From Todiramphus chloris collaris (taxonomy: Eukaryota > Chordata > Aves > Coraciiformes > Alcedinidae): a stretch of 64,000 bases of DNA. The stretch is from positions 671,248 to 735,247 of the forward strand of contig JANVCC010000183.1 of NCBI GenBank assembly GCA_025345505.1. The letters are read 5' to 3'. This document shows, piece after piece, positions 21,601 through 35,010 of the stretch. The translations under genes and the position numbers were made by a program. The first letter of the stretch is position 1, and the number at the start of each line of letters is the position of its first letter. The notes under the pieces were generated by a model. That model did no database searches. It was not told the DNA's origin and was given only the letters and a program-made list of their open reading frames with translations.

Positions 21601-23639
21601 AATCGGGGGAAACAGCGGAACGAGCAGCTAAACGCGTTGTTTGTCAGCACCTAAAGAAGAGCACCAAAGAAAATGAGTAACAGGCAATGCTAATTTGGCA
21701 AGACCCAACCATCCCGAGCTAAGATGATTTACTTCTACAAGGCTGTTACGAGCGCTGCGCTCCAAGAAGGGGCCGTAAATACAGTTTTATGGCTTTTGAC
21801 GCTGTTCCCCGCGCTACGCCAGCGAGCTCAAGGAACAGTTCAGCTAAAGTTGCTCTAGAGTGGATGGATCCAAGGTGGAGGGGCACGGGTGGCCCCCAAA
21901 GACCTGCTCCTCTTGTGTTTTTTCACCTTAGTCTGTTCAAAATTCCTGAAGCTGTGAGGTCGTCGGAGCCTTCCCGAGGGGGTTCGTTTTTAGCACGGCA
22001 TCGAGAACGCGCTCGCGGCACGCGCCGTTAGGCGATGCAAAGAGACTTGAAAACACAAAACTCCTCCTTTGCACTAGAAGTGGGCTCTTAAACCTGCCCA
22101 GACTTTCTAGTGGCTTAATTCAGTCCTTGTGATTTACATTTTGCTGTTTTATTTTTGAGACGTTGCTCCCCGTCTAAGTATTTATTGAGGCTTTCACACC
22201 CCCACCCCTGAAGATCCCAAGTCCTGAAGTCTCTTGCCCTAAAGCTTCGAAGAGCCCCGTGGTGCTCGGATGATCCCAGCCGTGCCTTTGGCCCCGTGAT
22301 TGCTGACGGCGTGAAACAAGAACCCCCTGATTATTTTCACAGACGGCGTCCCTGCGACGCAGCCTCGCGGCAGCTCGGCTTGTGAAACCCTCCGCGTGCG
22401 CGCTTCATCCGGAGCTGGAACGCATCAGCCAAGCAGAATTTCCTTTGAGCTGCAGATAAGCAGATTCTGGTGATAGAGAGGCCCCAGCTCAAACAGACAC
22501 TGGGCTTCCAGCTTCCAGAGCTGCCTCCAGGGCCGAAGGGGAAGGAAGTGTTTAATATTGTGAACACGGGACCTAGAGAGAAAAACAACCCTTGGAGATG
22601 CGTCGCCCTTAGACCTACGCCCTGAGCTGTTAACCCACGGCTGCCAAGGGTGAGTAGCCCCAAAGTGGCCTCGGGGCACAGGATGGGCAATGAGGCTGAA
22701 GGTTTCCTGAGCCTGGGAAGCATTTGGTGAGAATTCCTCAGAAACTGGTAACGGAGTCAACTTCTTGTGCAGGAAACCTCGGTCGGCTGATCGCGGGCTT
22801 GCACGGATTGAAAAGTCAAGTTGTCGTCGAACCACCTGAGTGGTCAGATTACAGAAAGTGAATCCCTGCAAAAAAACCCACCCCAAACAGTAAATCCCAA
22901 CAAACCAACCAGCCCATTCCAGCCTGTTCAGGGAAGGCTGCAGAGCCTCACTCGGTGTTGAGGTGTGGGACGGGTCGGGGCACGCACGAGATTGCTTCTT
23001 TTCAGCTCTTTTCAGCACCAGCAGAATGAAAGAACATTTGAGTCTCCACTTTCAGCCAGCCAGATACCATCAAGCAGACAGAGCTGGATAACAAAGCCGT
23101 GGTCAAAACCAGCAGGAGATACTGGCAGACTCTGGGGCAGACTGGTTCCTGAAAGAACACCAAAGCTTACAGAAAAGGGTAACAAATCTAGCATACACCA
23201 GGTAGCTCTGGAAAAGCACTGAACAGGAGTTTCCTCATGTTGGGTCTACCCACCCACGTTCCAGTGACAAGCACCGATGAGGATGGGAGAAACATCGTCA
23301 AAAAGCGACGCCACGGTCATCGATGACATCAACGCATGGACTCCAGGCAGCAGAGTCAAAAATAGTATGATTGGAGGGACTCCTTCCTGGTTTCCAGGGA
23401 CTCCTTCCTGGTTTCTAGGGACATGGGAGAGACTGACTGTGAAAAAACCCTTCATCCTGGGGCTACCTGCCAGATGAGCTGGTGACACGGTGGGATATCC
23501 AGTAACGGAGACTTTGTCCGGGGGCACCTGGTTGGTGAGAGGACAAGAGCCTGCTCTTCAAAGACCTTGAACCTGTTGAGGCCAGAACAGGTCCAAAGGG
23601 AAGATGTAGATTCTCCACCACTGGTTTTGCTCAAGACCA
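18660..23639. other. Intergenic, no gene recognised
   Basis: No supported exon. An AATAAA lies at 19317-19322. The AT-rich stretch 20820-21450 has no coding signal. Tandem repeats are at 19665-19775 (with a gap) and 23383-23425 (two 22-bp copies of a GGGACTCCTTCCTGG unit). Confidence 0.5.
19665..19775. repeat. 49-bp tandem repeat interrupted by a 10-N assembly gap
   Basis: CCAGATGCTCCTGGTCCCCC occurs at 19665 and again at 19714, a period of 49 bp. GATGCTTTTGAAAC occurs at 19701 and again after the gap at 19766. The gap (N at 19736-19745) sits between two runs of seven C, so the true number of copies is unknown. Confidence 0.8.
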
Positions 23640-23745
23640 CATTGCCAGGGCTTGGAGCAACCTGCTCTGGTGAGAGGTGTCCCTGCCCATGGCAGGGGGT
23701 TGGAACTGGGTGATCTTTAAGGTCCCTTCCAACCCCATTGTGCAA
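23640..23745 (+). mobile_element. CR1 3' fragment
   Basis: GCTTGGAGCAACCTGCTCTG, GCCCATGGCAGGGGGTTGGA and GGTCCCTTCCAACC are present. The fragment is strongly 5'-truncated and has lost its ATTCTATGA tail. Confidence 0.85.
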
Positions 23746-24423
23746 GGCTGTGCTGTATCCTGGTGGTTGCTGCTCTTTGGCCTGTCCGGATCCAGATGCT
23801 CCATGATGATGATGTGTGCACCTCGTCACCCCCATCTTCATCCTCACAGCCCCACGAAAGCTCTCACAAGAGATGGTGTCCCTCCCCAGCTTCCACGTTC
23901 TGCCTCAAGATGGAGCTCCAGCCAATTTTCTGGGGTTTAAAAAGAATTTGCTCTCATTTCAGAGGCTTTTCTGTGCAGGTCTTTGCTGGCTAGTGACAAG
24001 GAGGAGGGTGTAAAAGGGCTCAGTCCTCGCAGCGTGCCTTCGGCTGCCTCTGCCAAGCCCTCCTGTGCTTTGAAAGGCTCTTCGCTTCCAGCTCACGGAC
24101 TGGAAGCCCCTCTGGCTGCCAGGAATGAGTCACAAACAAGGCCCCCATAGGAAAGGAGAACTATGGATTCATAACCTTGACCGTTCTGGGTAGGAAAAGT
24201 TTATTTGTCCAGCTTGCTTTATAAATAACCCAGAAAGCAGCAGCTTTGTTTTCACATTCTCAGCCTGGATGTGTGGAGGAACCTCAGCAGAGTCCCTGTC
24301 CCAGCCCTGGCCAGGGGGACCAGTCCCTGGAGAAGTGTTTTCGTGCCCAGACTGAGGAGCACGAGCTGTGACTCTGTGGCTGTGGGCATGGTACTGAGGA
24401 CCCTCCTGCTCCCTCTGGCCCCC

Positions 24424-24474
24424 GGATCTTGCCATCCATAGAGATGTCCCCCCATCCATAGAGATGTCCCCCAG
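24424..24474. repeat. Short direct repeat
   Basis: CCATCCATAGAGATGTCCCC occurs twice in direct succession. Confidence 0.8.
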
Positions 24475-24774
24475 CCGTAGAGAGAAACGCCAGCAGCCTC
24501 CCCGTGCGGCGACGATGTCGCTGCATCCGGAGTGAGAAAAGGGGTTAAGGATGAAAACTGGAGCAGTTCTGGGGAGAATGAAAGAGTTGAGGTCAAAGGG
24601 TGAAATGTGAATGGAGGGATTCGTGCAAGGGACCTGTGGACTCACCACCCTGGTAACTCCAAGGAGAAAGTGAAACCCCCAGAGGAAATTTCACACTGCG
24701 TGGACAAGGTCAACCCTTGCCTTTTAAGTCTGTCAGCAGGAACAGTCTTCTAGTAGTCCCTGGCTACAGGGGTG

Positions 24775-24985
24775 AGGACTCGGGACTGAGGTTGGAGCTG
24801 AAGAACCCCCTCCAGGGTTGTCCAGGGCACGGGGGGAGTCCCCGTGACCCCTGGAGGGGTTTCCAAGCCCGCTGTGGTGCTGAGGGACAGGGGGCAGTGG
24901 TGCCCTGGCAGCGCTGGGACAATGCTTGGACTCTGTGAGCTTGAAGGTTTCTTCCAACCAAAATGATTCTCTGATTCTCTACAGT
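24775..24985 (+). mobile_element. CR1 3' fragment
   Basis: It contains GAGTCCCCGTGACCCCTGGA, GGGCAGTGGTGCCCTGGCAG and TTTCTTCCAACCAAAATGAT, followed by a TCTCTGATTCTC tail. Confidence 0.88.
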
Positions 24986-27900
24986 GTTCTTTTCCCTCTT
25001 GCAGGGCGGGAACATCTGAGCCTTTCTTTTGCTCAGAGGATCTGCAGAGGTGCTGGGAAGAGCCAAACACTCTTTTACACCAAGCAGTGAAGCTGAGAAA
25101 CCACAGGATCCTCCAGGGGGGCTGCAGGTGGACATCACCCTGGCACCTGAGCATCAACATCCCATAAGCCTTGGTCACGGGATGAGCCCTGGACAGACAG
25201 AACTTTGCAGAGTGGGTGGAAAAGAAGCAGAGGGTGAAGAGAAACCCCGTGCTCAGCACTTTGGGGATGTTTCTCCTGCTTCTCCCGGTGCGAGCGGTTC
25301 TTCCCCAGGCAGCTTCGCCTCCCCCGGGTCTGACCGGCGGAATACGAAGGACTCGAGCAAATCTTTGAAACGAGATCCTTCCCTTCTCCAACCCACTCTT
25401 CCTTCAGCCCTTATCTGCCCTTACCTGTCTCCTCTAGGTCGCTTTAAAAGTCCCAGACACTTCCTTCCTTTGTTTGTCTTGGCCAGAAAGGGAAATGTCT
25501 TGTGTGTCAAAGGTTTAGTGCAGATTCCTGTCCAAGCTCAGTAGTACCTCTGGCCTCAGTAAATCAAACTTCTTCTCCTGAAGAGGGATTTGCAGAGTCC
25601 TTCAGACTCCCTGTCCCTCTTCTCCCTGTCCCTCTTCTCCCTCTCCTGCCCTCACACAGGATCAGGAGGGAAGCAGCAAACAACGAGGGGTTAAATCCCT
25701 ATGGGCTGCTGCAAATCTGGGACCAGAAAAGAAGTTTTGGGTTTGGAGAGATTTGGAGAGATCCAGTTTCTCAAGGTCTGTGTTGCTGTCCTGGCTCTCC
25801 AAGGGCCCGGCTGAGATGGGTGAAGAGCAGCTGCCAGAAAATGAGTCCTGAAGAAGTGGTGGTTGATATGGAAAACAGAAGCTATGAACAGTCCATCTTT
25901 GGTCCACTGTTCACAGGTTTCCATCTGTGCATGATCAAAATCAGCACCTCTCCAGGAGCGCCAGGACCTCCTGGAGACCTCTCCTGAGAGCCTTCCCTTC
26001 CTCTGCCCTCTCACTCCTGCTGTGCCCACCTTCCTGTCACCACCCAGGTTTTTGTCCCATATTTTCTGCATCCCACAAGATGCCGTGGGGCAGTCCTTGG
26101 GACTCAGAGAAAGCTGGAGAAATGTCCAGGCAGAACAGGGAGAGAAGTTTTCTTCCCCCCACTGTGCAGAGAATACATGGTACAGGACTCGAGGGCCCAC
26201 TGCCAAGCCATACAGGCATGGACCTTCCCCTGGGGCTGCTGAAGGTGCTGAGAAGATTCCCTGTGCTCCTGGTTTCCCAAGAGGAATTGATCATTTGGGC
26301 AGCAGGAGTTTCTGATGGGGTTGGCATGATGGACTCCTGGCTGGAGACAGGGGCAGGAGGCACGGGCTGCGTGAGCTCTACCTGGGCTGGAGCCGCCTTT
26401 CCCGAGCTTGGTTCCCACCACCCTGAAAGAGTGAAAACTGTGGTAAGCCCGAGGCACGCTCTGAAGAGAGACACTGGTCTCCCACGTTCATCCCAGCCCT
26501 TTTCCTGGGGTTCACTGAAGAGAAGAACCCCCCGGGTGAGCAGTTTGGGGGCAGCAGGTGCAGAGCCAGGGCGCCGGGTTGAGTCTGAAGCTCTTCGAGC
26601 CTCGCCGGGGAGGGGTGAGCTCGCCTAAGCCGCAAGCCGACCGCGCAGGCAGCACTTCGGTTGGAAGCTCCTTCCTTTGCAGATGAGCACCTTGATCTCC
26701 TCTCCTTCTCAGCGACTCGGCCCCGTGCGGTCGCTGGAGAGGGGCACACCTGACACTGGGGTGCCTGGTGCCAGCAGCTGCTGAAACCACAGCCTGAATG
26801 AAGCCAACCTTCCTCCTCCTCCTCTTCGCTCGAGGGGAGGCTGGGCTGCATGAAAACAAAACCGAATCGGGCTGTTCTCACCCTAAACTCTCCCGGCAAA
26901 CAGGAAGCTATGAGCAAGGGTGGAAGAGCAAGGTTAGGGGCTCTCGGGTGACTCCAGGAGCGTGGCCCAGCCACCACCTGCAGCGCAGGGAAGGAAACGC
27001 TGCCCAGGCAAACGCACATCTGGGATTCCCTGGCCAGCTGTGGCCAGCACTGGGGATGAGCTGAGCGCTTGCGTTCCCCTCCACGAACTTCACCTTCAGA
27101 CAAAACGTTAGGCTGAAGCTCCACCTGCCCGAGCAGCAGTTCGGGTGCAAGTGGCTGTTGCCAGAGCTGCCGTTATAGCCAGGGGGAAAAAGTGATGGAG
27201 GCTCAAGAGATCAGTGGCCAGCGATGAGTCTCCTCTGTGCCAGTACCACCCTGGCTGGTACCAGGTCTTCAAAGTCATCCTCCCTTGGACAGGGAAGGAC
27301 TTTCCTCCTCCACAACGCTCTTTCCACCTTTGAACTCCTCCAGGAACGTGGAGTAGGTCCAGCTAGGAGGGATGGCCACCTTGGTATGCCCCCCAGCTAA
27401 GGGGGTTCAGGGTGAAGTCTGCCAGGGTCCCTCCTTTGCAGTTCATTGTTGCAGGAGACGGGGATTGCCCAGTTGTGACAACCTCTCTGTAGCTGTCAGA
27501 ATCCAACCCGATGTCCTTGATGGCAACACGACGGCAAACAGCCGTATTTGTAGGTCTTCCTGCTGAGTCCACCGTGGAGATGCTCCTGCCTCAGGCACTC
27601 ACAGCCTGCCCTGGGTACCAGCAGCCACCTCGGGTGGGATGATGGATCAGAAAAGGGGCTGCGAAGCTTCTCATACATTTCCTGCAAGGTCTGAAGTCAG
27701 GGTGTGTCATCCCATCCCTCCTCTTTGCAGCTGCTTCTCATTTCCCAGCCGTGGTCTTCCTGTTTTGCTGGATTATTTGATTATTTTTGGGGGGTGGGGG
27801 GCTGTGCCCAACAGCTGCACACAACCTTCCCCAGCCATGCCTGCTCCCACCGCTATATTTAGCCCCAGACAGGCCAAACAAATGGAGCAGGGCTGGGGTT

Positions 27901-28194
27901 AATAGTCACAAAATGGAGTTCAGCTGTCTCTGAACTGTGATTTACTGGGACCCAGGCCAGGCGAGTTCCTCCTCACGCCCTTGCTGTGGAGTTGTCCACC
28001 AGGGACCGGCCTTTTCAAAAGGAGAAAAATTATTTGCAATGCCTTTTTTTTTTCTCCAGCTGAAACTCGAGAAGATGTGAAATGAGTCAGTCAGGTCTGC
28101 TGCTGGGTGAGATATCCAGGGAGGTGCTGGTGTGACGTGGAGGAGCATCGTGCTCGCTGGTGTGCCACCTTCTCCATCCTAGAAACTCGGAGCC
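24986..28194. other. Intergenic, no gene recognised
   Basis: Open frames overlap on both strands without family motifs. The segment 27370-27700 is open in more than one frame on both strands, and the minus strand has a TTGCAG acceptor-like site near 27689, but no protein family could be recognised. Confidence 0.45.
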
Positions 28195-28390
28195 AGGAGA
28201 ATCGTGGAATTGGTTTGGTCAGGAGAGACCTTGGAGCTTGTGGAGTCCAAGCGTTGCCCCAGCACTGCCAGGGCACCGCTGACCCCTGTCCCTCAGCACC
28301 CCTGACTCCTGTCCCTCAGCACCACAGCTCCATGGGGGCTTGGAAACCCCTCCAGGGCTCACGGGGACTCTCCCCCTGCCCTGGGAAAGA
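28195..28390 (-). mobile_element. CR1 3' fragment, antisense
   Basis: On the minus strand it reads as the CR1 3' end of the GGTCAGCGGTGCCCTGGCAG subfamily. A segment of about 29 bp around CCCCTGACTCCTGTCCCTCA is duplicated inside it. Confidence 0.87.
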
Positions 28391-31300
28391 ATGGGTGAGT
28401 TGAACCTGGGGCTTGTGGTTGCTGATGGAAATACCCCATGAGGAGCACGGTTGTTAGAGTTGCTCCCAGTCAATAGGTGCATCCCAGTGGGAAGATCTCT
28501 GGGGTTAGAGGTGTGAGGGTCTGTCAGTCTCTGACCCCTCCTCATTTCAGGCCAGCTGTCTTAAACGTCCTCGGTGTTGGATGCCTTGGCTGTTTGGCAT
28601 GCAGACAGAGCTGGGGTACAGCTGTCCCCTTTCCTGAGACACCTTGTTGGTGACCCTTGTATTGTGTACCTCTCTGTGCTCTGCAGGGACGCCGGGTCCC
28701 CCTGGGGTCACCTACCCGGGGGGTGTGTGCGGGGCTCATAGCTCTGTTCCTTGCCCAACCCCAGCGCTGATGTGAAGAACCCGTGGCTCTGCTGTGTTTG
28801 CTCCAGACCCTAAACAAAGAGAGCATCCAGTTTTGTGGGTTCTGTCCCTTGGGCACACTGAGCATCACCCCCGGGTGTCCCCTGCAGAGGCTGTGAGGAG
28901 GCCATAGTGCCACAGAGGTGGCACTGCCACCTTCCCTCCAGACACGGGGCACCCTGTGCCTTGTGACGTGCTGTCCCGAGTGACCTCTCTTGTACACCCC
29001 GGTCCTCAACGAGCTCGGGGTGGGTATTTTTAGCCACTGTGCTCTGCAGACATAACTCTTCTCCTCCTGGAGAAACAAACCTGCTCATTTCCTGCCTTCT
29101 ATGGAGAGATGTGGCTCCAGGCAGCTCTCCTCCCCCTGCCTCCCACAGCCACTGCCCGCACCCACGCGCCTGCTCCTCCAGCTTTTAAGCTTCTGGTGGC
29201 TTGCTTAGAGTCTGAGGACATCTCCATCAGGCCCCTGCTCCACTCACCTTTCCGGCAGGGAGGTGGATCTCGGTGATGCGAGAGCCCGCTGGTGGCTGCT
29301 GGAAGCAAAGACCAAGTCATCCCGCTGATGGGGACACTGGGACTCCTCGAGCGGGTCGCTCTACCAGCGTCAGGATGATGGCAACGAGGGGGAATCGTGC
29401 ATGGAAGGAGAACTGAGCAGGTTAGTCCATGCTGAGCCACCACGTCTGGTGAGCTGGAAGGGACTGCCCGTGTCAGGTGTGCTCTGAGAGAAGTCACCCC
29501 AGGCTTAAGGATAAGGATATGACAATGGTCCAGTTAAGGATAGCGTGGACCAAGGCTCCTCGGGACCTATCTCATTCCCAGTCCCGGGGTAGAGTTCAGG
29601 GTTTGCCTTTGGCCTCAGGTGCCTTTGATGGGGACAGAACTTATTCTGAGTGGCCATCCCAAACCCTTTGGACACACCTCCCCTCATGAACACCTTCAGG
29701 AACCTCCTGAGATCCACCATCGTAACCACTTCCAGTGCTCAAGCTGCCACGGGGTTCTCTGGTTGGTAGAAGGTGAGCTTTCCTGGCTGGTCTCCTCCAC
29801 CTTCAAAACACAAAGGTTTTCATCTTTCACCCTCTTTCCTCCTCCTGGGAGACTTTGGTCAGCCCTCTTAATTAGACAGGATTGCCTCACTTCCTCCGAT
29901 ATGGAAACGTCTCTTTGTTAAACAAGGCAGCGTCTCTTATCTCCCCCCGGCCTTCGAGCAGCTCTGCTGCTGGCAGTTCCTCCCGTGTCCTGACACCTCC
30001 AGTGCAAATGCTGGGAAAAGCCAACTGGGTAAAAGTTTGTCACTCATTAGAAAAAACTTGGCTTGGACCCGGAGCAGGAGTGACCCGGTTCTGGGGGGCA
30101 CTCCGTTCTTTGTGCCTGGTGCCAAACTCTCTCCTAAGCCCATCTTTATTTGCATCTTTCCTTCGTTAACTCTTGGGTTATCAGGTTCTTTTCTCTGAGA
30201 TCAGGGGCAGAAAAAATCCAAAGAACATTTCGGGGTTGTTTTTTTTTGGAGGTTCTCCAGGATGGGACTGTTGGGGACAGCCCAGGTTGTCACTTGTCAC
30301 CTGGAGGAGAAAGCAGGGATCCCTCCCAGAACCTGCCCTGCTGGTGCTGTGAGCAGGAATTTTGCTGCTGATGCTGATTTGGACTTTTTAATTTCCCTGT
30401 GTGGTTATCCCTCGACAAATCCTTGATGGACAGGATGGCTTCAGGCAGGGCAGAGGTCAGGAGTGGGAGCAGGAGGAAGCGTGCCTTGCCCTAAGCTGCT
30501 GAAGGAGCTTGATCTGTCCAGTAGATCAAAACCCAGCAGGCTCTCGACCCGTTATCGCGCTGCGTGTTTGGTGGCACTGGAAAATCCCGGGTTAGACCCG
30601 TTCTGCAAGCGATAAAAGTCACAATGGTAATCGATTTCCAGGAGTAAAGGCTGAGCACAGTCAAGCAAGGGGGGGAAAAAAAGACTCTGGTCTTGGTAGG
30701 GACTTAAGATGGTTAAAAAAGAAGCATTCCCTGTTGGGCTGAGAAGTTACTGAGGAAAAAACGGAGATGTTTGCATGCAAATCCAGAGCAGATGCTTCTG
30801 GAAAACGCTCTGGACGTTGGGCCCAGTAAGTGGCTGTCTCAGATGGAAGTTTCTATCCTGGGACAAAGCTGGAGACTGTCAGCTGAGGAAATTGTGCTTT
30901 TCTGACCCCCAAATCCCCCAGCCCGTGTCGGAGAAGCCGCGGTTCAGTAGCTGAGGTCTGTCCTTCGCTCTGCACCCGTTGAGCGTCTCCAACCCTCTGC
31001 TCCCCACCTGCTCTATCAGATTACAGCATTTCCCTCCGTCCCAGTCCCATTCCCGACTGGGAACACTGGGTTAATGCCACCCTGGTGGGGTGTCAGCATT
31101 GCACAACCAGTTAACCCTCTCCGGATAAGACACGGATGGGGTGTGGGGGGGGAACAAAAGGAAGAAGAGGAACCAAATTCTCTGCCGGTGACACTTTCTC
31201 CCGGCCAACAAACAAAACTTTTATGAGCAAAACCCTCTCGGATGCCGCGTTCCAGCTTGGTAACATTTCGGTAACACATTGCAAACATTTGACTCATAGA

Positions 31301-33359
31301 AACTTGGAAGGCTGGAGCCGGGGGAGGGGGAAGAGCGTCACATTCCCATTCCCGGGCAGGGTTTGGTTGTCGGATTTAATTTTTTTTTTTTTTTTTCGTG
31401 ACGTGGGTTTTTTTTGTTTGTTTGTTTGTTTTTGGTTTAAATTTTTTTTAAAAGAACTGAAACTTCTCTCCGTTTAATGAAACAAAAAAAACCAAACAAA
31501 CCCCAAACCCTCAAAACAACAACTGTTTGAGCCCGAGGTTTCCACCGGCTCGCGCTGTCTTTGGGAGAGGGGCTGGGGGAGGAGGGTTGGGGCTGCCAAG
31601 GGAGGAACCCGGGGCAGCTGAACTCGCTTTTCTTCTGCAAGTTGTTGGTTGCTTTCTTTTTTTTTCTTCTTTTTTTTTTTTTTTCTCCCTCTCTCCCTCT
31701 GTTCCCAGGACAGGGTTGGCTTTCTAGGTTTGATAAAGCATTTCCTTCCATTGTCATTCTATACGGCCTCTGGGCCCTTCTCTCGGTCCCTCCCCTTTCG
31801 CCGTCCCCTCTCTTTCTCTCTCTCTTCCTGAACTTTAGTGAATCTTGAGATATAAAGAAAGAGCAGCTGCCTCCCTTAAGCACAGCTTGAACAATGAGAC
31901 CTCATCTCCCAGGGCTTTAACTCCTCTGGATGCAAGGACAAAGCCGGGGTGAGTAGCCTGCTGGAGATGCTGCCGGGCAAGCGTGGCCGTTGCCGGTGGG
32001 TGCTCCTGGGGGTCCCCATCTCCCGAGGGTCCCCTCCTCCAGGGTGTCCCCATCTCCCTGGGGTCCCCACCTCCCTGGGGTCCCCACCTCCCGAGGGTCC
32101 CCTGGCCGCTGGCGGAGGGATCGTACAGCAGGAGAGCGATGCTGTAAACGTTAAAACTCCGGGAAGCCAACCAAGAGCTGTCCCTGTCGGAGGGACACCT
32201 CTTGGCCACCCAGCTCTCCAGTGCCTGGCTTTGGGTCGCCCGCCGGCTCCCCTCCTTGCGAGGCCGGGCAAGACCTGGTGGGGTGGGAGGAATCCTGGTC
32301 TCCAAGGAAAACAGACGTGATGCAATCGAGCGTGGCTCGGGGCAGGGCTGCAGGACAGAGATCCCTGCGGCTTTGGGGCTCTGCCGTCCAGGGGTGAGGC
32401 TGGAAGAGGAGCTGGGAAAGGCAGCGGGGCAGGGGGGACAACTCCCTGCAACCCCTCCTGCTGCTGCCCGTGTTTCTGCTCTCGCGTCTTCAGCGGCCCC
32501 ACTGGAATTTCCCAGTCTGTTTGGAATGGTGAAGTGGAGCACAGGGGAGCTTCTGGGTGCTGGGGATGGGTGACTCGCAACCGCCGCATCCCGGGCAGAG
32601 AGCGGCCGGTGGGGCTCGCCAGGGACCCCAGGAAGCGGGCAGAGGTGCAGGGGGTCTTGTCTTGCAGTGTGTTATCAGATCTGTTTAGATTGTTTCATGC
32701 ACGAAAGAAGTGGGAGGCAAAATACAGGATGCTTCAGCAGCAGGGTGATGTTTGTTAATGAAGGGAATTTGGGACAAGTGAGGACGCTGCTGCTTAACCC
32801 CCAGTACGGGGTCCTGGTCTTACCCTCCCAGGAAACTGTAACTGTCTCACGGGGGACACCGTGAGGCTCAGAAGGCTCCTCCCAGATGTATCTTTAAGAT
32901 CTTCCAAGGGATTACATGCTGCAAGAAAAAAAAGCATGTTGTAAACCTGCCAGCTCCTCCTCCAGAGCAGCTCCCCGGGACACTTGCTCCGTTTGACGCG
33001 CACCAAACCAGCTCCATGTTCCCAGCTGCTCGTCCCGGCGAGCCCGTGCGAACGGTTCGAATCCGTTTATCTGGGGACATCTCCTCTCTGAGCTGGCTGT
33101 GTTCCCTGAGCTCTCCTGTGCTCTGCTGAGCTCACCAGTGGAACTGCCCCTCTCTCTGCCTCTGTCGCCCAGGCCACCTTCTTTTGCTTGCCCTGCCTAG
33201 GGGACAGTGGGAACTAAGGAGCAGGGTCCGTGACTCAGAAGGATATCTGAGGCCAAAAAGTCCATCTTGGAGGTCAGAAAGTCCCTCTTGGTTGTGTCGT
33301 CTCCTCTGCTCGCTGAATAACTTGCAACATGTTCCCTACCTCCCTGTGACTTCATAAGG
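28391..33359. other. Intergenic, no gene recognised
   Basis: No supported exon. The segment 31180-31310 is a CpG-poor block that resembles regulatory DNA. T-runs lie at 31379-31396 and 31658-31684. A perfect Pol III B-box-like motif is at 33054-33064. Confidence 0.5.
32011..32101. repeat. GC-rich minisatellite
   Basis: Units of GGGTCCCC plus either ATCTCCC or ACCTCCC recur four to five times with a period near 18 bp. Confidence 0.8.
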
Positions 33360-33635
33360 GCTCGTAGCGACTGGACGAGGGGCGATGGCTTCAGGCTGGC
33401 AGGGGGGAGATTTAGGTTAGAAACGGGAAGTTCTCCACTCTGAGGGTGGTGAGACCCTGGCGCAGGTTGTGCAGGGAAGCTGTGGATGCTCCATCACTGA
33501 CTGTGTTCATGACCAGGTTGGATGGAGCTTGGAGCACCCTGCTCTAGCGGGAGGTTCCCTGCCCATGGCAGGGGGTTGGAACTGGGTGATCTTTAAGGTC
33601 CCTTCCAACCCAAACCATCCTATGATTCTGCTCGG
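33360..33635 (+). mobile_element. CR1 3' fragment
   Basis: It begins near GACTGGACGAGGGGCGATGG and runs through AAGCTGTGGATGCTCCATCA and GCCCATGGCAGGGGGTTGGA to the CATCCTATGATTCTG tail. About 275 bp, it is the best preserved copy of its subfamily here together with the one at 43262. Confidence 0.9.
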
Positions 33636-34880
33636 GGGAAAACTGGGGGTGATGCATGGTACAGGTGGTGGATGTGGGCTGCATGGAGGTGCAGGAACCC
33701 GTAGTACAACACAGGCTAAGGACAGTGGAACGGGATGTACTTTGGCAAATGAGAAATGCTGCAGGCTTAGGGAGCTCGTGCTGTGTGGCTTGTTCCTTAG
33801 GCTGGTAACTGCTGCAAAAAAAGCAGAGGCTGGAAGAGCAGTGAGATGCAGCAGCAGCAGCTGCTTTTGGGAGGGAAGATGCTCCAGCAGTTGTGCTGCT
33901 TCTCCCATCTCTCGGCTGCCACTGAACTGGTGGGATTACAGCGTGGTTAAGCTGGGCCCCAAGGGGTTTATTTGCAACCTCAGTCCCTCGACGTTTGCTC
34001 GGCGATCTGTTTTGCAAACACCACGAGCCACGGGATTGCCGCTGCTGAGAGCAGCCCTGAGCTGCGACCTGCTGGTGGGATGGAATGGCTGTGGTGGGAA
34101 GTCCTTAAGGCTCCACTGCCAAAGACACGGTGAAGTGGAAGGACTCCCGGGCTGAAGGAGTCGATTGCGTGCAACTAAATACAGCCCAGATGCTCTTGTC
34201 TAATGGCCCCATGTCTCAGTGCACCCCTCTTTGGGCTTCTCCTCTTCATCTCCATCTGGACCTGGTATCTGCTGTCTGCACTGAAATATGATTCATAGGA
34301 AATAGTATCTTAGCCCAGGAAATACCACGGGGTGTCTGAGGTCCTTGGGTTGGGGCATCGAAAAGGTCGGTCCCTGAAAGTCCATAGCAAGCCTCCGTGC
34401 CACGATGTTCTCCTAAAAGCTCCCTGGAATGGAGCGTGGGCTGAGGGGGGACAGATCCCAGATCCTCTCTCCAGGTCACCAGGTCCCTCCAGTGCTGCTG
34501 CAGCCTGGGGCTACCAGCCTGTGGTTTCTGCTGGTCCCCAGCATCCTGGGGGACAGGTAACCCTGTGCTCCAGCCTGCTTTAGCCTGGTTTCTCACACCA
34601 GCCTGCTCCTCCCTGGTAACTGCTCGTCGTCCTTTGTTCTTGAACCATATTTCTCACCACGCCGTCCGCGGTGCTCAGCGCGATGGAGAAAAAAGCTCCC
34701 TTTCAAACACACGGTCCCAGGGCAACCCCGGCCTTTTTGTTTCTTTCTTTTTTTTTTTTCCCTCTGCTCGTTTTCATGCTGGGAGAGCAGTTTTTCCAGC
34801 CAGCCTGGCTTTGGAAAAGCCCAAAGCTCCAGACATGTGCAGAATGAGCAATGCTGGAGCTTCGGGGCTCAGCCTGGAAG

Positions 34881-34923
34881 GCTGAGACGTGGTGCTGAGC
34901 GACGTGGTGCTGAGCGACGTGGT
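34881..34923. repeat. 16-bp tandem repeat next to a CR1 fragment
   Basis: GACGTGGTGCTGAGC recurs two and a half times. The third copy runs straight into the CR1 remnant that follows. Confidence 0.8.
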
Positions 34924-35010
34924 TTAGCCGTGCCCTGGCAGCACTGGGGCAACGCTGGGACTCCAGGAGCAGAAAGGTCTCTGCCAACCAGAACCATTCC
35001 ACCCTTCCAG
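34900..35010 (+). mobile_element. CR1 3' remnant
   Basis: CGTGCCCTGGCAGCACTGGG, GGTCTCTGCCAACCAGAACC and ATTCC are recognisable. Only the last 100 bp or so survive. Confidence 0.75.

Noticed and set aside
23240..23345. Minus-strand open stretch (LMSSMTVASLFDDVSP)
   Set aside because: No clear splice borders and no family recognised; treated as chance.
27370..27700. Coding-like stretch open in several frames
   Set aside because: Being open on both strands at once argues against a real exon; no motif seen.
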